Below, one piece after another: positions 53,433 through 62,213 of a stretch of DNA of 64,000 bases. Below the pieces are notes generated by a model that worked only from the letters and a program-made list of their open reading frames with translations, was not told the origin of the DNA and made no database searches. Positions within the stretch are counted from its first letter, which is position 1. The number at the start of each line of letters is the position of its first letter. The position numbers and the translations under genes are program-made. The stretch comes from CAVUCH01 sp963739995 (GTDB taxonomy: Bacteria; Acidobacteriota; Vicinamibacteria; Vicinamibacterales; JAENWD01). The DNA lies in NCBI GenBank assembly GCA_963739995.1, contig CAVUCH010000008.1:12655-76654 (forward strand), given 5' to 3'.

Positions 53433-53516
53433 GATGGCTCCGGATGCGCGGGGGTGCCGCTCGCGCGCGGGAACGCGCGGATTGTAATACGCAGCGTTCG
53501 CATAGAATCGCAGCAG

Positions 53517-54806
53517 ATGCGCATCCTCTCCTCAGCTGTGTCCGCCGTGACGATTGCCGCATTCGCGCTCGTGGCGGCCGCCGGGCAACCCGCGCCGGCC
53601 GACGACCTGCTCGAGCGCGCGCTCGCGCTCAATCGCTCCGCCCCGCTGATTGACGGCCACAACGATTACCCCTGGGCCGTGCGTGAGGAGGCGCCCACGC
53701 TCGACCTCGCGGCCGTCGACATCCGTGGCCCGCAACCCCTCACGATGACCGACATCCCACGCCTGAGGGCGGGAGGGCTCGGCGCTCAATTCTGGTCGGT
53801 GTACGTGCCGGCGTCACTCCAGGGGCAGGCTGCAACCCGGACCGTGCTCGAACAGATCGACCTGGTGCACCGCATGGTCGCGCGCTACCCGGATACATTC
53901 GAGATGGCTCGCACCGCGGCCGACATCGACCGCATCGTCAAGGCCGGCCGGATCGCGTCGATGGTGGGGGTGGAAGGGGGCCATGCAATCGACAATTCCC
54001 TCGGCACGTTGCGGATGATGCACGCGCTCGGGGCCGGGTACATGACCCTGACGCACGGCGACAACGTGCCCTGGGCCGACGCCTCGACGGATACGCCACG
54101 ACTCGGCGGGCTCTCGAAGTTCGGCGAGGAAGTCGTGCTCGAGATGAACCGGCTCGGCATGCTCGTGGACCTGAGCCACGTCTCGCCGGACACGATGGCC
54201 GATGCCCTCCGGGTCTCCCGCGCACCGGTCGTCTTCTCGCACTCGTCCGCCCGCGCCATCTGCGACCACCCGCGCAACGTGCCCGACGACATCCTCGCGG
54301 AGTTGAAGGCGAACGGCGGCGTGGCCATGGTGACCTTCGTCCCGAGCTTCGTCGCACCCGAAGGGGGGCGACGGTATCCCGTGCAGCGTGCGGAGCTGGA
54401 GCGCCTCCGAACAGCGCATCCGAACGATCCGGCCAGGGTCGAGGCTGGCATGCAGGCCTGGTACAAGGCGCATCCCGACCCTGTCGCCACGCTGGGTATG
54501 GTTGCCGATCACATCGATCACATCCGGCAGGTCGCCGGCATCGATCACATTGGCATCGGGAGCGACTTCGACGGGATCCAGTCGGCGCCTGTAGGTCTCG
54601 AGGACGTCTCCAAGTACCCCGCGCTGACCGCTGAGCTGCTGCGCAGAGGCTACTCGGAAGGGGATCTCCAGAAGGTCCTCGGCCAGAATGTCCTGCGCGT
54701 GATGCGCGAGGCGGAGCGCGCAGCGGCGGCGCTGCAGAAGGAGCGTCCGGCGTCAACGGCGACCATCGAGGGGCTCGACGAGACGAAACCCGGCGCCAGG
54801 AAGTAA
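53517..54806 (+). CDS. membrane dipeptidase (renal dipeptidase family, M19)
   Basis: 429 residues from the ATG at 53517. Signal peptide (VSAVTIAAFALVAAAGQ), then the zinc site DGHNDYPWAVRE near residue 45, EGGHAIDNSLGTLRMMHALGAGYMTLTH near 150, VDLSHVSPDTM, FSHSSARAICDHPRNVPD and IDHIGIGSDFDG near 345. It hydrolyses dipeptides and possibly beta-lactam-like amides in the periplasm. TAGAAT lies eight bases before the ATG and no Shine-Dalgarno is seen, another leaderless candidate. Confidence 0.92.
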   Translation: MRILSSAVSAVTIAAFALVAAAGQPAPADDLLERALALNRSAPLIDGHNDYPWAVREEAPTLDLAAVDIRGPQPLTMTDIPRLRAGGLGAQFWSVYVPASLQGQAATRTVLEQIDLVHRMVARYPDTFEMARTAADIDRIVKAGRIASMVGVEGGHAIDNSLGTLRMMHALGAGYMTLTHGDNVPWADASTDTPRLGGLSKFGEEVVLEMNRLGMLVDLSHVSPDTMADALRVSRAPVVFSHSSARAICDHPRNVPDDILAELKANGGVAMVTFVPSFVAPEGGRRYPVQRAELERLRTAHPNDPARVEAGMQAWYKAHPDPVATLGMVADHIDHIRQVAGIDHIGIGSDFDGIQSAPVGLEDVSKYPALTAELLRRGYSEGDLQKVLGQNVLRVMREAERAAAALQKERPASTATIEGLDETKPGARK

Positions 54807-54901
54807 TCCAGCGGCTGCAGACTTGGCACAGGACGCTCACGAGTTGCGGAGCGTTTCAGCCCTCGGCCGAAAGTTTCCTGACATCGTGTTACTCTCGATT
54901 G

Positions 54902-55798
54902 ATGACTTGGGCTCGATATCTGGCCACTCCGGTCGTGCTCGCGGTCGCCAGTCTGACAGTGGCGGCCCAGCAGCCGACCTTCAAAGCCGGAACCCAGCTG
55001 GTACCGGTGTTCGTCACCGTCACCGACGCCGAGAAACGGCTCGTCCCTGGCCTCGTGAAGGAGGATTTCGAGGTCCTCGACAACGGCAAGCCGACACCGG
55101 TCGTGCTCTTCGACGCGGAGGTGCAGCCGATTACGGTCGTCGTCATGCTCGACACCAGCGGCAGCATGACCGGCAGCCTCGATCTGCTGCGCTCGGCGGC
55201 CGAGCAGTTCGTGATCCGTCTGCTTCCCGCCGATCAGGCGGTGGTCGGCGCCTTCAACGACAAGATCCAGTTCGCGGGAACGTTCACGTCGGACAGAGAC
55301 GATCTGGTCGGCTCGCTGGGGGACCTCGACTATGGCAACCCGACGCGGCTCTTCGACGCGATCGACTCGTCGCTCGAACAGCTTCGAGGCAAGGAAGGGC
55401 GGCGAGCCATTCTGGTGTTCACCGACGGTGAAGACACCTTCAGCAAGACCTCCATGGGTCGCGTGCTCGACAAAGCACGTACCGACGAGGTGATGATCTA
55501 TTCGATCGGGCTGGAGAGCAACATGATGATCGGCACGCAGCGCATTCGCACGCGCCCCGATCGGGGGTTGCGAAAGCTCTCTGAAGAAACCGGTGGCGGC
55601 TACTTCGAGTTGAAGCGCACCGACGAGCTCGGCCCGACCTTCAGCCGCGTGGCGCAGGAGCTGCACAGCCAGTACTCACTCGCCTTCACGCCCGCCACCG
55701 ACGGACGCGTGCACAAGCTCGAAGTCGTTGTGAAGAAGCCGGGCATGAATCCGCGCGCGCGCAAGAGTTACCAGGCACCAGCGCCGCAGACTCAGTAG
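54902..55798 (+). CDS. VWFA-related acidobacterial-type secreted protein
   Basis: 298 residues from the ATG at 54902. Signal peptide (LATPVVLAVASLTVAAQ). An N-terminal strand region (LVPVFVTVTDAEKRLVPGLVKEDFEVLDNG) is followed by a von Willebrand A domain with metal site MLDTSGSM near residue 85 and FTDGEDTFSK near 175. This layout is the VWFA-related domain typical of Acidobacteriota. Its role is unknown. TACTCT lies six bases before the ATG. Confidence 0.88.
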   Translation: MTWARYLATPVVLAVASLTVAAQQPTFKAGTQLVPVFVTVTDAEKRLVPGLVKEDFEVLDNGKPTPVVLFDAEVQPITVVVMLDTSGSMTGSLDLLRSAAEQFVIRLLPADQAVVGAFNDKIQFAGTFTSDRDDLVGSLGDLDYGNPTRLFDAIDSSLEQLRGKEGRRAILVFTDGEDTFSKTSMGRVLDKARTDEVMIYSIGLESNMMIGTQRIRTRPDRGLRKLSEETGGGYFELKRTDELGPTFSRVAQELHSQYSLAFTPATDGRVHKLEVVVKKPGMNPRARKSYQAPAPQTQ

Positions 55799-55811
55799 CC
55801 GGCCAGACTAT

Positions 55812-55837
55812 TCAGTCGGTCTGATCAGTCGGTCTGA
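55812..55837. repeat. 13-bp tandem duplication
   Basis: Two adjacent copies of TCAGTCGGTCTGA, each with self-complementary ends (TCAG...CTGA), 14 bases after the VWA gene stop. Possibly a small regulator site or a terminator remnant. Confidence 0.75.
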
Positions 55838-55928
55838 GCGTGCAGGTGAATGCACGCTTCGTCTCCAGACGTCCGCTTCGGTGTGTCGGCGTGGGCACGG
55901 CCGGGGGGAGTCAGCTTGTGAGGGCAGG

Positions 55929-56021
55929 TCAGGCGAAGGCGGCGGCCAAGATCACGAGCACCAGCACAGCTCCAATTACCACTTCCGCACTACCGGAAAA
56001 CGTCCAATCGAAACGATTCAT
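55929..56021 (-). CDS. 30-residue single-pass membrane peptide
   Basis: MNRFDWTFSGSAEVVIGAVL then VLVILAAAFA. A perfect GGAGG lies six bases before the ATG. A short polar head is followed by one hydrophobic helix at the C-terminus. The strong ribosome site and hydrophobic character argue for a real small protein. It is divergent from eda and convergent with the VWA gene. No known family. Confidence 0.6.
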   Translation of the reverse strand: MNRFDWTFSGSAEVVIGAVLVLVILAAAFA

Positions 56022-56122
56022 TTTGATCCTCCGTGTGGTTAGACGCAGCGTCGGGGGGCAGGGGTTCCCTCCGGGATCGTGCCAGCCCCGCCGCGGACCA
56101 CACCGCGACCTGGAGCCCTGTC

Positions 56123-56809
56123 ATGACTCGCCGTGCTAAAGCCCTTGTCCTCAACACGTTGAAAGGGGGTGGGCTCGTACCCGTCATACGGGCCGACTCT
56201 GCGGACGTAGCGGTGCAGGTCACCGGCGCGCTCGTCGAGGGCGGCATCCGTACCATCGAAATCACGATGACCGTGCCCGATGCGCTGCTGGCGATCCGCT
56301 CCGTCGCGTCACGGTTCGGTCAGGAGATCCTCCTCGGGGCAGGGACCGTGACGGACCGGCGGATGGCGCTCGGTGCGCTCGACGCAGGAGCGGAGTTCCT
56401 GGTCTCGCCTTGCCTCGTCCCGGAGGTGATCGCGACTGCGCACGAGCTCGGCGTGGCCGTGCTGCCGGGGGCGATGACGCCGACCGAGGTGTTCTCGGCG
56501 TGGAGCCTGGGCGGCGACATCGTGAAGGTGTTCCCGGCGAGCCACGCAGGTGGTGCCAGTTACCTCAAGGCGCTGAAGGGCCCGTTCCCGCAGATCGATC
56601 TCCTCCCCACAGGCGGCGTCAACCTGGACACGATCTTCGGGTTCATCGAAGCGGGGGCGGTGGCGGTGGGCGTTGGAGGCGAGCTGGTGCTGAAGAGCGC
56701 GATTGCGGCCGGAGCCTTTGATCGGATTACGGCGCTGGCGCGGCAATACGTCGAGGCGCTCGGCCGCGCCCGCGAGGCGCATCCGCTGCGGGCGGCTATC
56801 CGCGCCTGA
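56123..56809 (+). CDS. eda: KDPG/KHG aldolase
   Basis: 228 residues from the ATG at 56123. It splits 2-keto-3-deoxy-6-phosphogluconate into pyruvate and glyceraldehyde-3-phosphate (Entner-Doudoroff), or acts on related 2-keto acids. Visible are GLVPVIRADSADVAVQVTGALVEGGIRTIEITMTV with the catalytic glutamate, LLGAGTVTD, FLVSPCLVPEVI, and the Schiff-base lysine in GGDIVKVFPAS near residue 138. No edd gene is adjacent. The last 14 bases overlap the convergent HEAT gene. Confidence 0.9.
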   Translation: MTRRAKALVLNTLKGGGLVPVIRADSADVAVQVTGALVEGGIRTIEITMTVPDALLAIRSVASRFGQEILLGAGTVTDRRMALGALDAGAEFLVSPCLVPEVIATAHELGVAVLPGAMTPTEVFSAWSLGGDIVKVFPASHAGGASYLKALKGPFPQIDLLPTGGVNLDTIFGFIEAGAVAVGVGGELVLKSAIAAGAFDRITALARQYVEALGRAREAHPLRAAIRA

Positions 56810-57702
56810 TCGCGCGGACGGCCCGCAGCACGCGCTCGCGGACCATTTCGTCCGGGTCGCGCAGCAGGGGCCACAGGGCCGGCAGCACGGGACGCGCGGG
56901 CTTGCCGAGCGACCCGAGCGCGTCCGCCGCTGCACCACGCACCTCCGCGTCGCTGTCGCCCAGCGCTCGTACCAGCGCGGGCATCACCTCTTCAGGCCCG
57001 CGACCGGCCTCGACCAGCAGGCCCACGGCTTCCGCCCGTAACGCCGCGTCATCATCCTGCAGCACCTCGAGCAGCCGGGGAAACGCGGAGTGTCCTTCCG
57101 CCGTCTTGATCAGCGCCGCGGCCGAATAGAGACGCACGGCGTGGCTGTCGTCGGTCAGCGCCGCACTCAGGGCGTTCGAAACACGGCCCGCCGATCGCCC
57201 GCTTGCCATCAGCAGCACGGCGGCTGACTCCCGAACGGACATGTCCTGATCGCCGCGGAGCGTGCGTGCGGCGACAGTGATGACGTCCTCCGCGGTGGGA
57301 TCGATACGTCCGAGCGCGAGCGCGGCGCGGCGCCGCACCTGTGGCGTCGCGTCGGTGCTCATCAGCCCGAGCAGCGTGGCCACGGCCGGGCGTGCGGCGG
57401 GGGCACCGATCTGCTCGAGAGCGTGCGCCGCCGACTCCCGCACCTCCGCGAGAGGATCGGCAAGGTTCGGCAGGAGCCCGGGAACAGCGGGTGCAACCGC
57501 GCTGCCGCCGTGCGCAATCGCCATCTCCGCCACCGACGATGCCGCGCGAACACGACCATCGCGGATCCTGGCTCGACAGCGCGCTCACCCAGTAGCTGAG
57601 AGGCTTCGAGTCCCAGAAGGGCTCCTGGCCCACATCGGCCGCAGCCGGTAACGCCAGCATAGACGCCGCGACGATAGCCGGGAGCGTGCACCTCAGGCCC
57701 AT
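56796..57702 (-). CDS. secreted HEAT-repeat protein (one frameshift)
   Basis: A signal-peptide start (MGLRCTLPAIVAASMLALPAAADV) leads into FWDSKPLSYWVSALSSQD, where the frame breaks near 57565. The next frame continues RDGRVRAASSVAEMAIAHGG and five to six HEAT repeats (PLAEVRESAAHALEQIG; PQVRRRAALALGRID; DAEVRGAAADALGSLG; ...). The span of 907 bases is 3n+1, fitting a single extra base. The corrected length is about 301 residues. Such alpha-solenoids act as protein-binding scaffolds; the partner is unknown. Confidence 0.75.
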
Positions 57703-57881
57703 GATCCTCTGCCAGTCTGTTTGCGAGGGGTCAGCGGACTATAGGACCGGCGGCTGCGCGTGTCAAGAAGGCGGACGCGTCACGCACACCGGACGCCGCG
57801 AACGCCGAGCGACGGACGACGGACGGCAAGAGTCCTGGACTACCGACTGTCGAGTCTGCGAAACGGCACTGCGCGCCTCGC

Positions 57882-58898
57882 TCACCAGGAGATTCCGTGC
57901 ACCAACGGATCATCGGGCTCCAGGAAGAACTCATGATCCGCCACGATCCACGCAGCAGCCTCAAGTTCCACTCGCACCGCGTTCACATCGCCCACCGTCA
58001 CGTGCTCGACCACGCGTCCGCTCATGGTGGTTCCGGCGAGAGATTCGATGGTGACGGAGCCTGCACCGCCGAGGCCCATCGCGTCGAACACCGCGACCAC
58101 TCCCGATACGGCTGCGCCCGACGCTGAGCGATCGGCGGTGCCGTCGGCGTAAATCGCCGCGCATCGGAGCTGCGCGTCCTCTCTCTCGGGCGGGCCGGTG
58201 AACACGACGCCGGCGAGACCGTGCATCGCGGCGTCGACGGGGTGTGCCACGGGGATCGACGCCACGACGGCGTCGAGGAGTAAGCGCGCCGCCTTCCGCA
58301 GGTCCGGCAGATGCGGGCGCGCCAGCGGGACGCCAGCCGCCTCGCTGTCGACAATCGCCAGGAACTCCGCCCCACCAAAGGCGATGTCGGCAGGGATGAC
58401 CCGTCTGCCGACCTTGACGGCGACGCCGCCCGCGACCACGAACGAGGGCGGGGAGACATACCGGACGCGAACGACCCGCGTGCGATCCTCTGCCTCGAGC
58501 GTGTCGAACTCGAGCGACACGAGTCCAGCGGCCGTATCGAGGGCGAGCCGACGGGGATGGCTGGGCACGATGAGACGCCGCTCGATCGCAATCGTCGCTG
58601 CCCCCATGAGCCCATGGCCGCAGAGCGGGATGTACCCGGCGCCGTGCCGGAAAAGGACACCTGCATCGGCGCCGCTCGTGACCGGCTCGCAGAGGACCGC
58701 AAGCACGATGCCGTCGTGCCCGCGCGGTTCGAGCATCAACGCGGAACAGAGCCCCTCGTGTCGACGGACAAGCCACCTCGCCTTGTCGACCATCGTGCGG
58801 CCGCGCGGGACGGGGAAGCCTCCCGTGACGAGCCGAACGACTCCCCCGGCGGCATGCGCGTCAGTGGCGGCGAGGCGGACGGCAGCAGGCCTGGGCAT
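57882..58898 (-). CDS. proline racemase / hydroxyproline epimerase family enzyme
   Basis: 338 residues. Opening DAHAAGGVVRLVTGGFP, first active-site loop GYIPLCGHGLMGAATIAIE with cysteine near residue 93, and second loop DRSASGAAVSGVVAV near residue 258. In proline racemase the second loop is DRSPCGTG. Here serine replaces the cysteine, so the catalytic pair is Cys/Ser, which argues against a classical racemase and for a hydroxyproline epimerase or dehydratase-like activity. It is divergent from the deacetylase-like gene. Confidence 0.82.
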   Translation of the reverse strand: MPRPAAVRLAATDAHAAGGVVRLVTGGFPVPRGRTMVDKARWLVRRHEGLCSALMLEPRGHDGIVLAVLCEPVTSGADAGVLFRHGAGYIPLCGHGLMGAATIAIERRLIVPSHPRRLALDTAAGLVSLEFDTLEAEDRTRVVRVRYVSPPSFVVAGGVAVKVGRRVIPADIAFGGAEFLAIVDSEAAGVPLARPHLPDLRKAARLLLDAVVASIPVAHPVDAAMHGLAGVVFTGPPEREDAQLRCAAIYADGTADRSASGAAVSGVVAVFDAMGLGGAGSVTIESLAGTTMSGRVVEHVTVGDVNAVRVELEAAAWIVADHEFFLEPDDPLVHGISW

Positions 58899-59000
58899 CG
58901 TGTCTGCGCATTATTGCGCGCAGGAAGAACGATCGGGGACCGCTCGTGTTTGCACGCGCGACACTGCGTGGCACAGGCTAGAACAGAGCACCTGAACCCG

Positions 59001-59933
59001 GTGAAGGCTTTCTACTCGGACCATTTCGTGTTACCCCTGCCGCCGGAGCACTCGTTTCCGATGGCGAAGTACCGCTTGCTGCGGGAGCGGCTCGGCACTG
59101 ATGCCATCCTCCCGCCAGCCGACCTCGTCGAGGCTCCGGCGGCGGATTGGGAAACGCTCCGCCTGGTGCACACACGCGGCTACGCGGACGCGGTGCGCAC
59201 GGGAACATTGCCGAGAGACGCACAACGGCGGATCGGGTTCCCGTGGTCGCCAGAGATGGTCGAGCGGTCACGCCGTTCCGTGGGCGCCACGATAGCGGCG
59301 GCGCGGCACGCGCTCGCGCACCCGTCCGCGACGGCCGCAAACCTGGCCGGCGGCACGCACCACGCCTTCACGGATCGCGGTGAGGGGTTTTGCGTGTTCA
59401 ACGACGTGGCCGTCGCGACGCGGCTGCTGACAGGCGAAGGCGTGGTGCAGCGGGTGGCCGTGATCGACTGCGATGTGCATCAGGGCAACGGGACGGCGGC
59501 CATCTTCCGCGACGACCCGGCTGTGTTCACGTTCTCGACGCATGGCCGCAACAACTATCCGTTCCGGAAAGAGGCCAGCGATCTCGACCTCGAGTGGCCC
59601 GACGGTACCGGAGACGGCGAATACCTCGCTGCCCTCGAGGAGCACGTCGCGGGCGTGCTTGCTCGGCACCGTCCCGATCTCGTGTTCTATCTGGCGGGTG
59701 CGGATCCGTACGAAGGCGATCGCTGGGGCCGGTTGAAGCTCACGATCGAAGGATTGCGCCGGCGTGACGCCATCGTCTTCGATGCCTGCGGAGCCGGCGG
59801 CGTGCCGGTGGCCGTCACGATGGCGGGAGGATACGCGCGCGATGTGGACGCGATCGTCACGATTCATGCGAACACCATCCGCATGGCAGTCGCGAGCGCC
59901 GTGAGCCGTGCGGCGACACGGCCAGTGCGATGA
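59001..59933 (+). CDS. histone-deacetylase-family amidohydrolase
   Basis: 310 residues from the GTG at 59001 (VKAFYSDHFVLPLPPEH). Zinc hydrolase of the acetoin utilisation / acetylpolyamine amidohydrolase group. GGTHHAFTDRGEGFCVFNDVAVA near residue 118, IDCDVHQGNGTAAIF near 156 and YLAGADPYEGD near 232 carry the histidine and aspartate ligands. It may remove acyl groups from lysines or polyamines. The next gene starts within its stop (ATGA). Confidence 0.9.
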   Translation: MKAFYSDHFVLPLPPEHSFPMAKYRLLRERLGTDAILPPADLVEAPAADWETLRLVHTRGYADAVRTGTLPRDAQRRIGFPWSPEMVERSRRSVGATIAAARHALAHPSATAANLAGGTHHAFTDRGEGFCVFNDVAVATRLLTGEGVVQRVAVIDCDVHQGNGTAAIFRDDPAVFTFSTHGRNNYPFRKEASDLDLEWPDGTGDGEYLAALEEHVAGVLARHRPDLVFYLAGADPYEGDRWGRLKLTIEGLRRRDAIVFDACGAGGVPVAVTMAGGYARDVDAIVTIHANTIRMAVASAVSRAATRPVR

Positions 59934-61126
59934 GGGCCGCGCTGCTTGCCTGGTGCCTCAGCCTGCTCTCCTGGGCGTCCCCGCAGGGCAGCGACGCTGG
60001 CCATGCAGCGGCGGTGCGGGCGCGGGCTTTCGACGCGGCCTACAACCTGGATCACGACCGTGCGGTGGCGCTGTTCAGCGAGGTGCTCGCCTCCGCCCCG
60101 GATGACATCGCGGCACACCGCGGGATTGCGACCGTCCAGTGGCTGGAGATCACGTTTGCGCGCGGCACGATCTCGGTCGACGAGTTCCTCGGCGACGCCA
60201 GGCCCGCCGGCAAACCGCCGCCGGTATCGCCAGAACGCGCACGCGCCTTCCACCATCATGCCGATCGCGCGCTCCAGCTCGCCGAGGCGCGGGCTCGCGA
60301 GCAGCCGGATGATGCCGAGGCCCATTACGAGCTTGGCGCGGTTGTGGGCCTGCGCGCCTGGTACGCGGCCACCATCGAAGGGCGCATCGTCGCGGCGTTC
60401 CGGGCGGGGCGGCGCGCGTACGACGAGCACGAACGTGTGCTCGCGCTCGATCCGCGCCGGAAGGACGCGGGCCTGATCGTCGGTACGTACCGATACCTCG
60501 TGTCGACGCTATCGGCCCCGACCCGTGTCATCGCCTACCTGGCCGGGTTCGGTGGGGGCCGTGAGCGCGGCATCGCCCTGCTCGAGAGTGCCGCGGCGCA
60601 TCCCTCGGACGCCCAGACCGAAGCGAAGCTGGGCCTCGTGCTGCTCTACAACCGCGAGAGGCGTTACGACAGCGCCTTGCGCGTCCTGGCGGACCTGCGC
60701 ACCCGGTATCCGCGCAATCGCCTACTGTGGCTCGAGAGCGCGGCCACAGCGCGGAGGGGCGGGCGTGCACAGGACGCGGAGGTGCTTCTCGCCGAAGCGG
60801 AACGGAGATTTGCCGGCGACCCTCGCCCGCGCGCGTTCGGCGAGGCGGCGTTGTGGCATTACACGCGCGGCATCGTGCGCCTCGAGATGGGCGAGCTGCC
60901 GGGAGCTCGCGCGAGCCTCGTTCAGGCGCTGCGAGGCGACGCACGCACATGGGTCCGTGCGCGAACCCACCTGGCACTCGGCAAGCTTTCGGAGCGCACC
61001 GGCAACCGCGCCGCCGCGGGTCCCGCCTACGATACGGCGGCGCGGCTGGGAGACCTCGGCCGGGACCCCGTCACGGCCGCCGAAGCACGACGTCTCCGTG
61101 CGCGCCTCCCGCCAGGTGACCCCTGA
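59930..61126 (+). CDS. secreted TPR-repeat protein
   Basis: 398 residues. A signal peptide (LLAWCLSLLSWASPQGSDA) is followed by helical repeats of the TPR/Sel1 kind (ARAFDAAYNLDHDRAVALFSEVLASAPDD...; EAKLGLVLLYNRERRYDSALRVLADLRTRYP; ARTHLALGKLSERTGNRAAAGPAYDTA). Probably a periplasmic scaffold. It overlaps the deacetylase-like gene by four bases, so they form a two-gene operon, although the compartments differ. Confidence 0.8.
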   Translation: MRAALLAWCLSLLSWASPQGSDAGHAAAVRARAFDAAYNLDHDRAVALFSEVLASAPDDIAAHRGIATVQWLEITFARGTISVDEFLGDARPAGKPPPVSPERARAFHHHADRALQLAEARAREQPDDAEAHYELGAVVGLRAWYAATIEGRIVAAFRAGRRAYDEHERVLALDPRRKDAGLIVGTYRYLVSTLSAPTRVIAYLAGFGGGRERGIALLESAAAHPSDAQTEAKLGLVLLYNRERRYDSALRVLADLRTRYPRNRLLWLESAATARRGGRAQDAEVLLAEAERRFAGDPRPRAFGEAALWHYTRGIVRLEMGELPGARASLVQALRGDARTWVRARTHLALGKLSERTGNRAAAGPAYDTAARLGDLGRDPVTAAEARRLRARLPPGDP

Positions 61127-61279
61127 TCCGTGTTCAGGCCCAAGGGAATCGACGCCGTCCGCGCGCGTGCTCGACGCACCGCCGCTGAGGTCTCACGAAC
61201 CGGTCAGCCACTGTCCTCGGCCGAGCGCACGGCCCGCTCTTGCCCGGGTGAATGGGAGGAAAAATCGGCTGTTCCCGCG

Positions 61280-61295
61280 TGGCGTGGCACTTGCT
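61280..61295 (+). promoter_or_regulatory. sigma-54-like (-24/-12) promoter
   Basis: TGGCGTGGCACTTGCT: TGGC, then TTGC beginning exactly eleven bases after the first T, as in the TGGCAC-N5-TTGCW consensus. It is 40 bases before the ATG of the repeat protein, leaving a leader of about 30 bases with GGGGGAT near the start codon. In the 150 bases before it I see nothing else. Confidence 0.5.
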
Positions 61296-61335
61296 CGATT
61301 GTCTGGTGCCAGCTGACTGCCCTGGGGGATCAGCC

Positions 61336-62058
61336 ATGAGAACAGTTTCCTCCACACTCACCGCGCTGCTCGTCACGGGCCTCTCGTGGGCAGCGCCCGC
61401 CGACGCGCAGGCGCAGTGGGACCAGCGACAGCGAGGCGGATACAGCGTCCAGGGTTCGGCCTACGAGAACGGGTACCGTGAGGGCCTGGCCGAAGGCGCG
61501 CGGGATGCGCGTGATGGTCGAGCGGGGAACGCAAGGCGTCACGACGTGTACCGGGATGGCGAGCGTGGATATGACCGGCGTTACGGCAACCGCGGGCAGT
61601 ACAAGCAGGCGTTCAGGGGCGGCTTCGAGCGCGGCTACAGTGAGAGCTACTCGCAGTACAGCCGCTCGGGTCGCGTAGTTCCCCGCGAGCGCGGCTACGG
61701 GTACCCAGACGTAAGCCGTTACCCGGACTACCGGCGCTATCCGGAGTCGCGCTATCCGAACAGCGGACGCCTTCCGTCGTACCCGGGCGATCGCGGGGGT
61801 TACGGCCGCTACTCGCCAGCCTCCGAGAAGGGCCTTGCCGAGGGGTACGAGAAGGGTCTCGACGACGGGAACGACGGCGATCGATTCGCGCCGGAGCAGC
61901 ACAAGTGGTATCGCGAGGGAGACCGCGGCTACAAGGGCAGCTACGGCTCACGCGATCGCTACAAGATCGACTACCGCGAGGGGTTCAGGCTGGGATACGA
62001 GCAGGGCTACCGCGACTCGCGCGTCGGCCGCACACAGAATAGCCGCTGGCCTTTCTAA
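61336..62058 (+). CDS. secreted Gly/Tyr/Arg repeat protein
   Basis: 240 residues from the ATG at 61336. After a signal peptide (TALLVTGLSWAAPADAQAQ) comes a low-complexity protein with four degenerate repeats around Y-x2-G(Y/F)-x-x-G-x3-G: YENGYREGLAEGARDARDG, YKQAFRGGFERGYSE, GLAEGYEKGLDDGNDGD and YKIDYREGFRLGYEQGY. A central Y/R/P-rich segment separates the pairs. It has no cysteine. Probably secreted or outer-membrane-associated; function unknown. A sigma-54-like promoter lies 40 bases upstream. Confidence 0.75.
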   Translation: MRTVSSTLTALLVTGLSWAAPADAQAQWDQRQRGGYSVQGSAYENGYREGLAEGARDARDGRAGNARRHDVYRDGERGYDRRYGNRGQYKQAFRGGFERGYSESYSQYSRSGRVVPRERGYGYPDVSRYPDYRRYPESRYPNSGRLPSYPGDRGGYGRYSPASEKGLAEGYEKGLDDGNDGDRFAPEQHKWYREGDRGYKGSYGSRDRYKIDYREGFRLGYEQGYRDSRVGRTQNSRWPF

Positions 62059-62213
62059 GACGCCTGTTCGGAGGCTTCCGGTCGCCGTCCGGGTTCCTGG
62101 TGGGGAACCTGGACGCGGGACCGGGAGCCCCGAGGCGCCTCAAGGGGTGCGACTGGCCGTTGTCTTGCTCCGCTGTGCTGCCGGTCTGCCGGGCAGGCCA
62201 GGGAGGTCAGCAC

